A stretch of 29,752 nucleotides of DNA, taken from a virus. The notes under the pieces are model-generated. The model was not told the origin of the DNA. It did no database searches and was given only the letters and a program-made list of their open reading frames with translations. Shown piece by piece: positions 5,525 to 12,070 of the stretch; within the stretch, counting starts at the first letter, position 1; the number at the start of each line of letters is the position of its first letter. The position numbers were made by a program, and so were the translations under genes. The stretch spans positions 1 through 29,752 of the IMG/VR virus record IMGVR_UViG_3300042945_000585, one strand, 5' to 3'.

Positions 5525-6622
5525 TTATCCCTCCAACTCCATCGCCTTCTTCGCCGCCTCGACAATGTCCAGAGCGGTGATGTTGCGTAGGGCATTGCAC
5601 CACATCTGGGTTTTAGGAAGCTTGTTGGTAGCATCCTTGCATTTAGCCTGCGGTAGACCCGCATGAGGGCGGCACGGAGCGTGTGGGCAGGTGTCCGGCT
5701 TGAAGACCGGAACATTCTTTGGGTAGTAAGTAACCCGATCATCTGGATGGTATGATCCGAAAAGCGACACACAAGGCGTGTCAAAGGCGGCTGCCACATG
5801 GTTGACACTGCTGTCCGGTGCCACGACAAAGTCCGCCCCGCTTACGATGGGGAACAGCGAGCGGAACTGCTTGGTCGTGTTAAACAGGTCGATCACGCGA
5901 GGGTGATCCACCTTGAAGTTGTTTGAGTTGTCCAGCCCGATGATGACGGCCTTGTGATTTGGGAACGCTTCAAGCAACGCCAAGACCGCATCCTGCCCCA
6001 TCTTGGGCGGGTAGGTCCGGGTCGGCCCGGAACTGGATACATGGTAAGCAAAGTAGTCACCCTTGATCGGCCACTTGTGCATCTCAATAAGTTCTTTGTG
6101 GTCTGGCTCGATCAGATATAGGTGCGGGCGTTTATACTTTGTATCTACATCACCTGCATTCATCCAGGTGTAGATGCGGTCGTAGCAGTTCCCCGGTCCT
6201 GTCCCTAGCTTGGTGTTGCCAACCTGGCCGCTAAACAGGTCGTCGGTCGGAAGGTGCGCGTCATAGCTATCCCAAGCCTCCAGCGTGGGCGGCAGCGGGA
6301 ACAGCTTGGCACCAAGCCCCGCATAAAGCGTGAGGTTTCTGGCTGGAGCATAGACATCAACGCACCCGCCGGACTCTTGGACTAGGTAATGCACGAAGGC
6401 GGTTGCTATGATCGCGTCTCCCAATGCCCCGGCGCGGTAAACCGCAGTTGCACCGCCCGTGGCTCTGCCTGGATAGTAGGGCTTGATCTTGTGCGGGCAG
6501 GGTATGGAATCGTCCCAGGTCGGTCCCGTCAATTCATCCGGCAGCACATAGGTGTTGCGCGGGAAAAGCATCGAGTCATCGACCTTGTGGATTGAGTTGG
6601 TTTGGTTTGTCCAGAGTTTCAT
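5525..6622 (-). CDS. glycosyltransferase family 9-like (heptosyltransferase type), 365 aa
   Basis: This has GT-B features of the heptosyltransferase group. An N-terminal Rossmann half has GALGDAIIATAFVHYL (65-80), like the GxLGDxI motif of the family. The donor-binding half has ADFVVAPDSSVNHVAAAF (263-280) and DTPCVSLFG (281-289), the classic D-S/T-x-x-x-H-x-A-A signature. A Cys-rich tail (TCPHAPCRPH from 311) follows, also common in these enzymes. It would transfer a sugar from a nucleotide donor; the acceptor is unknown. AAAGGA lies 5-6 nt before the ATG. It sits in the early/replication operon rather than with the tail genes, which is unusual for a lipopolysaccharide-type enzyme. Confidence 0.8.
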   Translation of the reverse strand: MKLWTNQTNSIHKVDDSMLFPRNTYVLPDELTGPTWDDSIPCPHKIKPYYPGRATGGATAVYRAGALGDAIIATAFVHYLVQESGGCVDVYAPARNLTLYAGLGAKLFPLPPTLEAWDSYDAHLPTDDLFSGQVGNTKLGTGPGNCYDRIYTWMNAGDVDTKYKRPHLYLIEPDHKELIEMHKWPIKGDYFAYHVSSSGPTRTYPPKMGQDAVLALLEAFPNHKAVIIGLDNSNNFKVDHPRVIDLFNTTKQFRSLFPIVSGADFVVAPDSSVNHVAAAFDTPCVSLFGSYHPDDRVTYYPKNVPVFKPDTCPHAPCRPHAGLPQAKCKDATNKLPKTQMWCNALRNITALDIVEAAKKAMELEG

Positions 6623-6658
6623 GGTGTCCTTTCTATTGTGGCTCGCTTTCGAGTCAAA

Positions 6659-7090
6659 CTATTCCGCCCCCCAATGATGCTCTCTCGCATAATCAATCGA
6701 CTTGCGGTTGCACTTCCAGGCATTCGCAATCTGGCGGGTGGTGTAGCCCTGCTCGTATTGGATGCGCCACAAGCCCCAGCGTTTCAGGACCACCTGCTTC
6801 GTCCTGTTGCCGCCCCCGCTCTTTCTCTTGCCCTTGACCATCCTTGGCTTGGCGATCTTCAGCGACTCAGGCACCACCAACTCCTTCTCGTCCCTGATCC
6901 CGGCCACGATCCTTTCCGCCGCCGTTTCGTTCGACTTGGTCCGCTCGATCCTTCCAATCGTGATCTCGTGGCGCAACTGCTGGATGCTTTGGACTGCGGC
7001 GACAAGCCTCGCCTCCAGCACCCTGATGTTGTTCTCGGTTGTTCCTACCCTGTCAGTTAATACCTGCGCTGCTACTTCCTGTGTGTTCAC
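6659..7090 (-). CDS. coiled-coil plus helix-turn-helix protein, 143 aa
   Basis: GTG start with AAGGAG 8 nt upstream, overlapping the previous gene by 38 nt. Residues about 1-70 form a long amphipathic helix (NNIRVLEARLVAAVQSIQQL), a probable oligomerising coiled coil. A basic Lys/Arg/Gly linker (MVKGKRKSGGGNRTK) follows. Residues about 110-140 look like a helix-turn-helix (YEQGYTTRQIANAWKCNRKS). This layout suits a DNA-binding regulator or a small-terminase-like protein. Its place in the middle of the early operon favours a regulator. No family is assigned. Confidence 0.6.
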   Translation of the reverse strand: MNTQEVAAQVLTDRVGTTENNIRVLEARLVAAVQSIQQLRHEITIGRIERTKSNETAAERIVAGIRDEKELVVPESLKIAKPRMVKGKRKSGGGNRTKQVVLKRWGLWRIQYEQGYTTRQIANAWKCNRKSIDYAREHHWGAE

Positions 7091-7250
7091 TTCTTATCTC
7101 CTTTGTGATGAGTGCCGCCGCGTCAACGTCCGCGATGATTTCGCGAACCTTGTGCGCCTCGGCGTGGTTTATCTTGTCCCTGTAGCTGGCCAAACTCCGA
7201 CGCACCCGCGCCAGTATGTCGGCCAACCACGCCATACGATCTTCCGACAT
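7053..7250 (-). CDS. hypothetical helical protein, 65 aa
   Basis: Starts at an ATG that shares its A with the preceding stop (TAATG), so the start is well fixed. The product is mostly one or two amphipathic helices (MAWLADILARVRRSLASYRD and KVREIIADVDAAALITKEI). It overlaps the GTG of the coiled-coil/HTH gene by 38 nt. No family is recognised. It appears to be a small cytoplasmic protein that moves with its neighbours. Confidence 0.55.
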   Translation of the reverse strand: MSEDRMAWLADILARVRRSLASYRDKINHAEAHKVREIIADVDAAALITKEIRSEHTGSSSAGIN

Positions 7251-7432
7251 TACCGACTCCGCATACGGAACCGGCGGCCACCCTTGGGCGGAACCCCGGC
7301 AGACCGAAGCGCGATGGCCAGAATCTGCTTTTGCGAGCGCGGCTTCCCGCCAGCCCCGCGAGCCGATCCCTTGCGTTTGTTGTCGGCGCGTAGTTCCCTG
7401 ATGTTCTTTCCGATGTCTTTTCCGAGTGGCAT
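7250..7432 (-). CDS. small basic protein, 60 aa, DUF6496-like
   Basis: AAGGAGGT lies about 5 nt before the ATG, one of the strongest ribosome binding sites in the window. The sequence MPLGKDIGKNIRELRADN, then ARGAGGKPRSQKQILAIAL, follows the pattern of short phage and bacterial proteins in which a basic Gly/Lys stretch is followed by R/K-x-x-x-Q-A/I-x-A-I-A-L-x-x-A-G. That pattern is seen in DUF6496-type proteins. Their function is unknown; the charge (many Arg and Lys, few acids) suggests nucleic acid contact. It is coupled to the next gene by TAATG. Confidence 0.6.
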   Translation of the reverse strand: MPLGKDIGKNIRELRADNKRKGSARGAGGKPRSQKQILAIALRSAGVPPKGGRRFRMRSR

Positions 7433-7433
7433 A

Positions 7434-7637
7434 TTAACCTCCTTGTTTTACGAACCGCCCGGCCAGGAGATCCAGCTCCCAACCGTGTCCATGAAATTTG
7501 TCATACAACATCTGGTTCATCACCCAATAAAGCGGAGAGCATTCCGAGTCCATCAACTTGCCTGGATGGCAGTTGTCCATGTCCAAAAACTCCTGAAGTG
7601 CCGCCACCTCAAGTCTTGCAATCTGTAAGTAGTTCAC
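7434..7637 (-). CDS. hypothetical protein, 67 aa
   Basis: The GTG at 7637 is chosen over the longer frame from 7712. It overlaps the upstream stop as GTGA and has GGAGGAG 5-6 nt before it. The product starts MNYLQIARLEVAALQEFLDM and contains CHPGKLMDSECSPLYWVMNQ, with a helical start and two Cys. No family is recognised. The next gene begins one base after its stop, so the two are translated together. Confidence 0.55.
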   Translation of the reverse strand: MNYLQIARLEVAALQEFLDMDNCHPGKLMDSECSPLYWVMNQMLYDKFHGHGWELDLLAGRFVKQGG

Positions 7638-8230
7638 GCTGTCTCCTCCCCAACCACGCCGTCGAACGGCTGTTCCTCGGCGTGGAATACCTGTGTTTGT
7701 ACCTTCAGCCATGTCGGCTTGGCAACATGATTCTTGCCTGTGAACGATGCCTCGGTGAATAAGACGTTGTTGCCGGGAACACAGGCGATCCGTCCATTGG
7801 CAAGCTCAATGAAGTGATGCGACTTGGTTTGGCTCGGCTCCAGGCTGTACCCGTCTCCGTAAGGTTCTGCGGTGAACATATAGGCTCCACGCATCCATGC
7901 CTGCCTGCCTGCCAGCCACACCTGGCAATCCAGTTCCCGCAGATAGTCGTACTCGATGGTCGTGAAGTTCCATCCGAAACAATCCCAGCGTTGCGCGTCA
8001 CCCAAGGTCCACGGCTCGCTCGTTCCATTGGTAAACGCCAATGCGTGCAGCGGTAATCCCCTGTAAAGCGCTCCGCACTTGAGCATGACCGTGCAACCCC
8101 ATGCCCGGTGCGGCACCGAGTACAGCCCAAACCACACGGCATCTTCCCAGCCAGCCTCCTTGCCTTGGGAGCAGAACTGGCGATCCACCATGACGTACTG
8201 GTGGCGTGGTAGGTTGGCGGCGAAGGTCAT
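7634..8230 (-). CDS. hypothetical protein, 198 aa, Trp/Tyr-rich
   Basis: The start at 8230 (MTFAANLPRHQY) is preferred over an ATG four codons earlier. It overlaps the stop of the tiny upstream frame as ATGA, whereas the earlier ATG has no ribosome binding site. The product is rich in Trp, Tyr, Phe and Gly with alternating polar and aromatic stretches (AVWFGLYSVPHRAWGCTVM, later YDYLRELDCQVWLAG), which suggests a beta-rich globular fold. No motif that names a function is visible. It lies directly downstream of the 2OG oxygenase, so a role with that enzyme is possible but unproven. Confidence 0.6.
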   Translation of the reverse strand: MTFAANLPRHQYVMVDRQFCSQGKEAGWEDAVWFGLYSVPHRAWGCTVMLKCGALYRGLPLHALAFTNGTSEPWTLGDAQRWDCFGWNFTTIEYDYLRELDCQVWLAGRQAWMRGAYMFTAEPYGDGYSLEPSQTKSHHFIELANGRIACVPGNNVLFTEASFTGKNHVAKPTWLKVQTQVFHAEEQPFDGVVGEETA

Positions 8231-8301
8231 TTGTCCAGCCACATTGCAAGAAGCATTGCGCCCATTGCAAGCAGGATCAGGTCGATGGGTGCTATCTCCA
8301 T
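8227..8301 (-). CDS. possible 24-aa hydrophobic microprotein
   Basis: ATG at 8301 lies within the end of the oxygenase gene (10-nt overlap). The TGA at 8227-8229 overlaps the next ATG as ATGA. The peptide is essentially one membrane-spanning helix (LILLAMGAMLLAMWL) with acidic residues near its start and DK at its end. GGGG about 5 nt upstream is a weak ribosome binding site. Its value may be mainly to pass ribosomes to the next gene. It is too short to be sure of. Confidence 0.3.
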   Translation of the reverse strand: MEIAPIDLILLAMGAMLLAMWLDK

Positions 8302-8873
8302 GCTGGCCCCGTGATCCATGCGACCAACGCCCAGCGTGTGCCTAGCAGGGGTGCCTTGGCCTTGTGCTTGATCCAGGTTGGGAAAAAGTTGGCTGATCCT
8401 TGGTGTGTGGACTTCTCAACGCCATGCCAATCCGCCTCGACGCACAGACCACCGCCAACGTACTCCTCTGGCCGTGATAAGTTAATAACGCAAGTCAGCT
8501 TGCGGTCGCTGCCGTCAAAAGTATCATAGTGGGCAGCAAACCTTTGGAGCGGTCGGTAACGAAGCACTTGCAGGTTTTGCATATCCATGACATCGAAGCG
8601 GTAATGCTCCGTGTTGACCTGATCCACCACGGCGGCCAGATAACTGTAGATCCACTGGAAGTGGGCGGCCTTTGGAAGCCAGCAGGAAGCGCAGGTGCGG
8701 GTACGGTAATTGACCACTCGTCCATCCTTGGCCATGACCGGCGCACGCTTCATGCCGATGACCTCCGCGTCGCGGATAATCATCTCGCATTGCGAGCGGG
8801 TCAGGACTTGCGGGACCGTGACCGCCGTGAGGATCTTTTGCTTGAACGGCTTTTCTTGATTTGTGGTGTGCAT
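8292..8873 (-). CDS. 2-oxoglutarate/Fe(II) dioxygenase, prolyl-hydroxylase type, 193 aa
   Basis: The double-stranded beta-helix signature is complete. LQVLRYRPLQRFAAHYDTFD contains the iron ligands H115-x-D117. KLTCVINLSRPEEYVGGGLC (125-144) carries the usual E-Y-x-GG-x-L. HQGSANFFPTWIKH supplies the distal ligand H170. GTRWALVAWI carries R180, the expected 2-oxoglutarate carboxylate contact. Such enzymes hydroxylate an amino-acid side chain, or less often another substrate, using O2 and 2-oxoglutarate. Phage members are common but their targets are largely unknown. AGGAG sits 8 nt before the ATG. The 5' end overlaps the upstream gene by 73 nt in another frame. Confidence 0.85.
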   Translation of the reverse strand: MHTTNQEKPFKQKILTAVTVPQVLTRSQCEMIIRDAEVIGMKRAPVMAKDGRVVNYRTRTCASCWLPKAAHFQWIYSYLAAVVDQVNTEHYRFDVMDMQNLQVLRYRPLQRFAAHYDTFDGSDRKLTCVINLSRPEEYVGGGLCVEADWHGVEKSTHQGSANFFPTWIKHKAKAPLLGTRWALVAWITGPAWR

Positions 8874-9067
8874 TCTTTGTCTCCTTTTGCGAATGCCTCC
8901 AACGCCTTTTTAAAGGCGAAGGAAGCCAATTCGTCCCTGTCGTATTTGATGAGATTGAAACCCACATAGGCAAGATGGTCGATGGTTTTCTCATCCATGT
9001 CAAAGTCAATCTCGACCATCTTGACCTCGCGCTCTGCAAGAATCTTTATATCTCCCAGTTCCGCCAT
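8801..9067 (-). CDS. hypothetical acidic protein with basic overprinted tail, 88 aa
   Basis: ATG 9067 has AGGAG 8 nt upstream and is preferred over a longer frame from 9103. The first 65 residues are acidic and helical (IDFDMDEKTIDHLAYVGF, ELASFAFKKALEAFAKG) and look like an ordinary small phage protein. The last 24 residues are Arg/Ser/Lys-rich (KKSRSSKRSSRRSRSRKS). They are read in a different frame over the first 73 nt of the oxygenase gene, so the tail is a product of overprinting. No family is recognised. Confidence 0.55.
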   Translation of the reverse strand: MAELGDIKILAEREVKMVEIDFDMDEKTIDHLAYVGFNLIKYDRDELASFAFKKALEAFAKGDKECTPQIKKSRSSKRSSRRSRSRKS

Positions 9068-9216
9068 TGTGATTTCTCCTGTCTTGATTTGTCGATCAGC
9101 CAAAGGATGAAACTACCGGCAAACACAAGCAGCATCAGCCCTGCGCCCGCAAGCAGGGCGAACAAAATCATGTGTGCGCCCACCTCACTGAAGAACTTCA
9201 AGTATTCCATCATCAT
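9046..9216 (-). CDS. small single-pass membrane protein, 56 aa
   Basis: Three ATGs in a row (9216, 9213, 9210) follow AGGAGG. With spacers of 4, 7 and 10 nt, the second is the best placed. The protein has a short N-terminal helix, one long hydrophobic segment (HMILFALLAGAGLMLLVFAG and on to SFILWL, residues about 15-40) and a charged C-terminal tail (DKSRQEKSQWRNWE). This is a standard small inner-membrane protein. A holin-like or membrane-anchoring role is possible, though it lies in the early operon, away from the muramidase. It overlaps both neighbours (32 nt upstream, 22 nt downstream). Confidence 0.55.
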   Translation of the reverse strand: MMMEYLKFFSEVGAHMILFALLAGAGLMLLVFAGSFILWLIDKSRQEKSQWRNWEI

Positions 9217-9478
9217 GTTTCCTCCTTTTCAGCATCCTGTTCAGGTCGGTCTGGTCGATGTTGGCACCGCCCATCCTGCACCAGAAGAGTACGGTGCCGT
9301 CCCTGAAGTCGTCAATCAGATTTCTGATGTTGTCATCGTCCTTGTAACAACAACAGTCCGTAAGGCGCGGGCGCTGTTCGGGCGGTGTCAGTTCGTCCCC
9401 GACCAACACCTTGCGGCGCTGGAGCAGGCGCAGGTCGTAGATTGCCCTGATGGCAATCTCGCTTGCAAGAAGCTGCAT
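9185..9478 (-). CDS. hypothetical protein, 97 aa
   Basis: The frame can start at 9571 (128 aa) or at the internal ATG 9478. The internal start is preferred because it has GAGGAG just upstream, although the 3-nt spacer is short, and because the longer form would overlap the previous gene by 79 nt. The product starts MQLLASEIAIRAIYDLRLLQ and contains a Cys triplet (TDCCCYKDDDN) and a basic end (NRMLKRRKHDDG). No family is recognised. Three adjacent Cys are unusual and could bind metal or form disulfides. Confidence 0.5.
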   Translation of the reverse strand: MQLLASEIAIRAIYDLRLLQRRKVLVGDELTPPEQRPRLTDCCCYKDDDNIRNLIDDFRDGTVLFWCRMGGANIDQTDLNRMLKRRKHDDGILEVLQ

Positions 9479-9492
9479 TCGCTCCTCGTGAC

Positions 9493-9738
9493 TCAGGCGG
9501 TTCGCTTCTGCTTTGACCACTTCTTCTTCCTTCCTGAATGGCTGTCCGTCCAAGCCGAATAGGCGTTCCATAACCGTGCTGCGTCCAAGGCGTTCTGCTT
9601 GTCGTCAAACACATCGTCGGCTGGTGGCAGGCCGTTGGGCGGCTCGGCTCCCCACAGGCGAGGACCAATCGGGTTCTCCATCGACTCCGTAACCACCCGC
9701 CACTTGTCTCCGTGGGGTATGACCTTGACCGGGGTCAT
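9493..9738 (-). CDS. hypothetical protein, 81 aa
   Basis: ATG 9738 overlaps the stop of the glycosyltransferase as ATGA. The N-terminus (MTPVKVIPHGDKWRVVTES) reads as a two-stranded beta unit. A Pro/Gly/Asp loop follows, then a helix (DKQNALDAARLWNAYSAW) and a very basic tail (SGRKKKWSKQKRTA). The strand-helix pattern resembles small DUF2188-like or DRBM-like phage proteins, but the match is too loose to name. It is probably a small nucleic-acid-associated protein. Confidence 0.5.
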   Translation of the reverse strand: MTPVKVIPHGDKWRVVTESMENPIGPRLWGAEPPNGLPPADDVFDDKQNALDAARLWNAYSAWTDSHSGRKKKWSKQKRTA

Positions 9739-10400
9739 CGAATCTCCTCCTCCAGCTTCTTGATATCAGCCTCAATCTGGCCGCGAAGCTTGGCCATGTC
9801 GTTGGATTGTCCGGCGTAGTGGATCATCTGGGCATCCATATATCGGTTCAGGCCAAAGTGTTCTTCCACGCTGGTCATGCAGTTGAAGGACGGGTCAAGC
9901 TCCTGAAGGTCCAAGTCGCACAGGTGGGCCATGATGTTCATCCAGGTCTGTTCGGCAAAGTGGTTCGGAAACAAGCCGATGGGAGGCTGGGCGAAGATCC
10001 CAGGCACCTTGTTTGTGACCACGAAGACCCCGGTGTTGACGTAGAAGCGTGGCTCGATCTTGTATCCGAAAGCCTTGGCCAGTGCCGTCATTCCCGGCTT
10101 GCGGTCAAGGTAGGCACCCTCGTCAAAGGCGCAAAACTTCTCGACATCCTTGGAGATGTCAGGGCAATCCAGCGCCACTAAGATGTCAGCATCAAGGAAG
10201 GTGACGACCTCGTATCCCTTGGTCGTCATCAGGTGCGGGATGATAAGCTTGCTGTACTGGACAGGGTGCGCCAGCGGCTTCTCGATAGAAATGAAGTCCT
10301 GCTCGTGCCTGCGGCAATACTCCTCCATGCGCGGGCGGGTCAGCTTCAAAACCTCCTGCCAATCGTCCCCGAATGCCTGCGTTACGACAACCTTCTTCAT
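9735..10400 (-). CDS. glycosyltransferase, GT-A fold, GT8-like, 221 aa
   Basis: The nucleotide-sugar/metal motif DxD is in VVTFLDADILV (D70-A-D72). FYVNTGVFVV (119-128), FAEQTWMNI (148-156), LDPSFNCM (168-175) and HYAGQ (194-198) reproduce the order of features in family 8-type enzymes: acceptor loop, donor binding, and a C-terminal His near the metal. It should transfer a hexose or related sugar from a nucleotide donor; the acceptor is unknown. Residues 205-221 are a short charged helix. The ATG overlaps the preceding small gene's stop (ATGA). It is the second glycosyltransferase of this operon. Whether the target is a host glycan, phage DNA or protein cannot be told. Confidence 0.75.
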   Translation of the reverse strand: MKKVVVTQAFGDDWQEVLKLTRPRMEEYCRRHEQDFISIEKPLAHPVQYSKLIIPHLMTTKGYEVVTFLDADILVALDCPDISKDVEKFCAFDEGAYLDRKPGMTALAKAFGYKIEPRFYVNTGVFVVTNKVPGIFAQPPIGLFPNHFAEQTWMNIMAHLCDLDLQELDPSFNCMTSVEEHFGLNRYMDAQMIHYAGQSNDMAKLRGQIEADIKKLEEEIR

Positions 10401-10543
10401 TTCCAGATTACTCCCTTATCATCCAGGTCGCTGCTGAGAAGCATCAATTTGTTGTAGAGTGAATAACCATAGCCCAACCTGAGAATTGTTTCGGAAATTG
10501 CGTGGCCAAGCCAGTAACAAATCCAGGCTAAGGCCAGCCTCAT
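10397..10543 (-). CDS. small protein, 48 aa, amphipathic/hydrophobic start
   Basis: Joined to both neighbours by ATGA overlaps (start at 10543, stop at 10397-10399). The product begins MRLALAWICYWLGHAISETI, a moderately hydrophobic helix with two aromatic clusters, and continues LRLGYGYSLYNKLMLLSSDL to an acidic, Lys-containing end. It may associate with the membrane. Proteins with a WxCYxLGH-type start and a YxLYNxLM segment recur in phages as uncharacterised small proteins. Identification rests on the coupling and on this general resemblance. Confidence 0.55.
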   Translation of the reverse strand: MRLALAWICYWLGHAISETILRLGYGYSLYNKLMLLSSDLDDKGVIWK

Positions 10544-10686
10544 TTCTTCACATCCTTCAAATCCACCCAAGCTTCGAGCGGCAAGCCCGCTCCAACAAAA
10601 CAGACCTGCTGCTCCTTCTTCTCCTTTTCATTCATGGCGTACAGCGCCCAGCCGCCGTCAACCTTTTCGCACTTGGTGAACTTCAT
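10540..10686 (-). CDS. small hypothetical protein, 48 aa
   Basis: Start at 10686 and stop at 10540-10542 both overlap neighbouring genes as ATGA. The protein starts MKFTKCEKVDGGWALYAMN, has a charged stretch of Glu/Lys/Gln and ends with LEAWVDLKDVKK. The alternation of polar and aromatic residues suggests a small beta-alpha domain. No family is recognised. It lies in the run of short coupled genes between the nuclease and the glycosyltransferase. Confidence 0.55.
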   Translation of the reverse strand: MKFTKCEKVDGGWALYAMNEKEKKEQQVCFVGAGLPLEAWVDLKDVKK

Positions 10687-10958
10687 GCCACCTCGCAAAG
10701 CTGTTCGTCGGCTTCCTCCATGAGAAGCTGCTCGGCAAATTCCAGCAGTTCCGGCTCGGGGTTGGCGATGTCTGCGTCACCGTGGCAAACCGTGATGCGC
10801 GAGATCGACATATCGTAAGGCACATCCGCCATGACGTGTTCTCGGTAGCCCTGCGGCCCGATGTCAATGCGGTGCGTCTTGTAATCGCAGTCGCCCCATG
10901 CCGTGACCTCGCGGCCTCCCCAGATGAATGTTACTTTGATGTCCTCTATTTTCTTCAT
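10683..10958 (-). CDS. hypothetical protein, 91 aa
   Basis: The start at 10958 (MKKIEDIKVTFIWGGREV) is fixed by an ATGA overlap with the gene upstream; the longer frame from 11060 runs far into that gene. The protein has an N-terminal beta-rich part (WGGREVTAWGDCDYKTHRID), a middle with PYDMSISRITVCHGDADIAN and an acidic helical end (ELLEFAEQLLMEEADEQL). No family is recognised. It is probably a small cytoplasmic protein. Confidence 0.6.
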   Translation of the reverse strand: MKKIEDIKVTFIWGGREVTAWGDCDYKTHRIDIGPQGYREHVMADVPYDMSISRITVCHGDADIANPEPELLEFAEQLLMEEADEQLCEVA

Positions 10959-11251
10959 AGTCGTGGTACTTCCTTTTTGATTTGCGCCCAGGCAAACAAG
11001 GCGCGGACCAAAGCCCTTTCGAGGTGATCCGCAGCCGTTTCCCCGTTGTTGTCCGGGCAAGGCGTTGACTTCTGCAACTGCAACATGGCCGTGGACAAGT
11101 GACGCATAGCACGACCTATATGGTAATCATGCACCGGCTTGTCAACATGAAACCATTCTCCGTAGGCGGATTTCTCCGATCCTTTGCCCATAACGCGCCA
11201 CGTTATGTCCTCGGCGGCTTTGCCAAGTTCCTCGATGGTCGGCGGCGTCAC
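10955..11251 (-). CDS. hypothetical helical protein, 98 aa (DUF5664-like)
   Basis: A GTG at 11251 overlaps the nuclease stop as GTGA and has AGGGA about 7 nt upstream, so it is preferred to an ATG at 11293. The protein shows repeated helices with spaced His and Asp (HDYHIGRAMRHLSTAMLQLQ, then GETAADHLERALVRALFAWA). This resembles DUF5664-type proteins, sometimes compared with nucleotide-diphosphohydrolase partners. The resemblance is weak and was not searched. The place next to a Cas4-like nuclease favours DNA or nucleotide metabolism. Confidence 0.55.
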   Translation of the reverse strand: MTPPTIEELGKAAEDITWRVMGKGSEKSAYGEWFHVDKPVHDYHIGRAMRHLSTAMLQLQKSTPCPDNNGETAADHLERALVRALFAWAQIKKEVPRL

Positions 11252-12066
11252 AGCTTCATCCCTGGAGGTACATACTTCTTTGACCACGCCCATACCTTGA
11301 GCATGGCCTGGAAGGCGATACCCGACTCATGCAACTCCTCCTCGCTCCACTGGTGAATCACCAGCGTCTCCGGGTCATTGGCCGCCAGGACCACCGACAC
11401 GCACGCTGCCTTGGAATTCTCCGAGGCGATGCGGTAGGCCCAAAGCTGGGCGCAGTCGCTATCGTAGAACGGGTCGTATTTCGGATTTACCTTGCGGTTT
11501 TTGAGGTCGATGATCGCGTCACCTATTCCCTTCAGCTTGACGTAGGCATCGCATCGTCCAGCGTAACCAGCACCAACCAGTGCTTTTTCGCACCAATAGG
11601 TTCTTTCGATATTGTCTTCAGCCCACTCTCTAAACGTCTTGATATACGGCTGGAGTTCCTGGTCTTTGGAACAATCACGTCCAAGTAGGATATGCTCCAT
11701 TTGTTCGTGCATTTTCGTCCCGTGTTCCGCCGCCTTGGTTGTGGATTGCTTCGAGTCTTTGACGACCCGCTTCGCATACTCTTCGAGTGTTTCACCGCCC
11801 TCCTTTGGAAGCGTAAGCGAGGACATAATGGCCTGCTCGATCTTCCATGCTGTGAGTTGCGGCTTGTCCATGATGCCCAAGACGCTCGTGACCGATGGGA
11901 GCAAGCCCATCTTGCGCGCGTCCGTAACCGTGGTGTTACGCTCGTTGCCGTTCTTTCCTATGACAACGTGGGCGGACTCGCCTTCCTGTGTGTACCAATG
12001 TCCGCTGGACTCGGTTTGAACGAGTTTAGCGGTCGATGGCTCTTTCTGCGTGAGAGTAAGAGCCAC
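11248..12066 (-). CDS. Cas4/RecB-type PD-(D/E)XK exonuclease, 272 aa
   Basis: A GTG at 12066, 4 nt after the SSB-like gene's stop, is the best start; upstream sequence in this frame belongs to the SSB-like gene. Visible motifs are LPSVTSVLG (56-64), an N-terminal helix with H120 in AAEHGTKMHE, GYAGRCDAYV with D173, AIIDLKNRK with D187 and K189, and Q207 in DCAQLWAYR. These are the order and spacing of the RecB-family nuclease core. Phage members act in recombination with a ssDNA-binding or annealing protein, which fits the neighbour upstream. No iron-sulphur Cys cluster is evident, so it is a minimal form. Confidence 0.75.
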   Translation of the reverse strand: MALTLTQKEPSTAKLVQTESSGHWYTQEGESAHVVIGKNGNERNTTVTDARKMGLLPSVTSVLGIMDKPQLTAWKIEQAIMSSLTLPKEGGETLEEYAKRVVKDSKQSTTKAAEHGTKMHEQMEHILLGRDCSKDQELQPYIKTFREWAEDNIERTYWCEKALVGAGYAGRCDAYVKLKGIGDAIIDLKNRKVNPKYDPFYDSDCAQLWAYRIASENSKAACVSVVLAANDPETLVIHQWSEEELHESGIAFQAMLKVWAWSKKYVPPGMKL

Positions 12067-12070
12067 TGGA

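Noticed and set aside
6762-7628. Long plus-strand open frame of 288 codons
   Set aside because: It runs antisense over five minus-strand genes that have good ribosome binding sites or coupled junctions. It lacks a site of its own and reads as low-complexity Leu/Arg/Pro-rich sequence, typical of a shadow frame.
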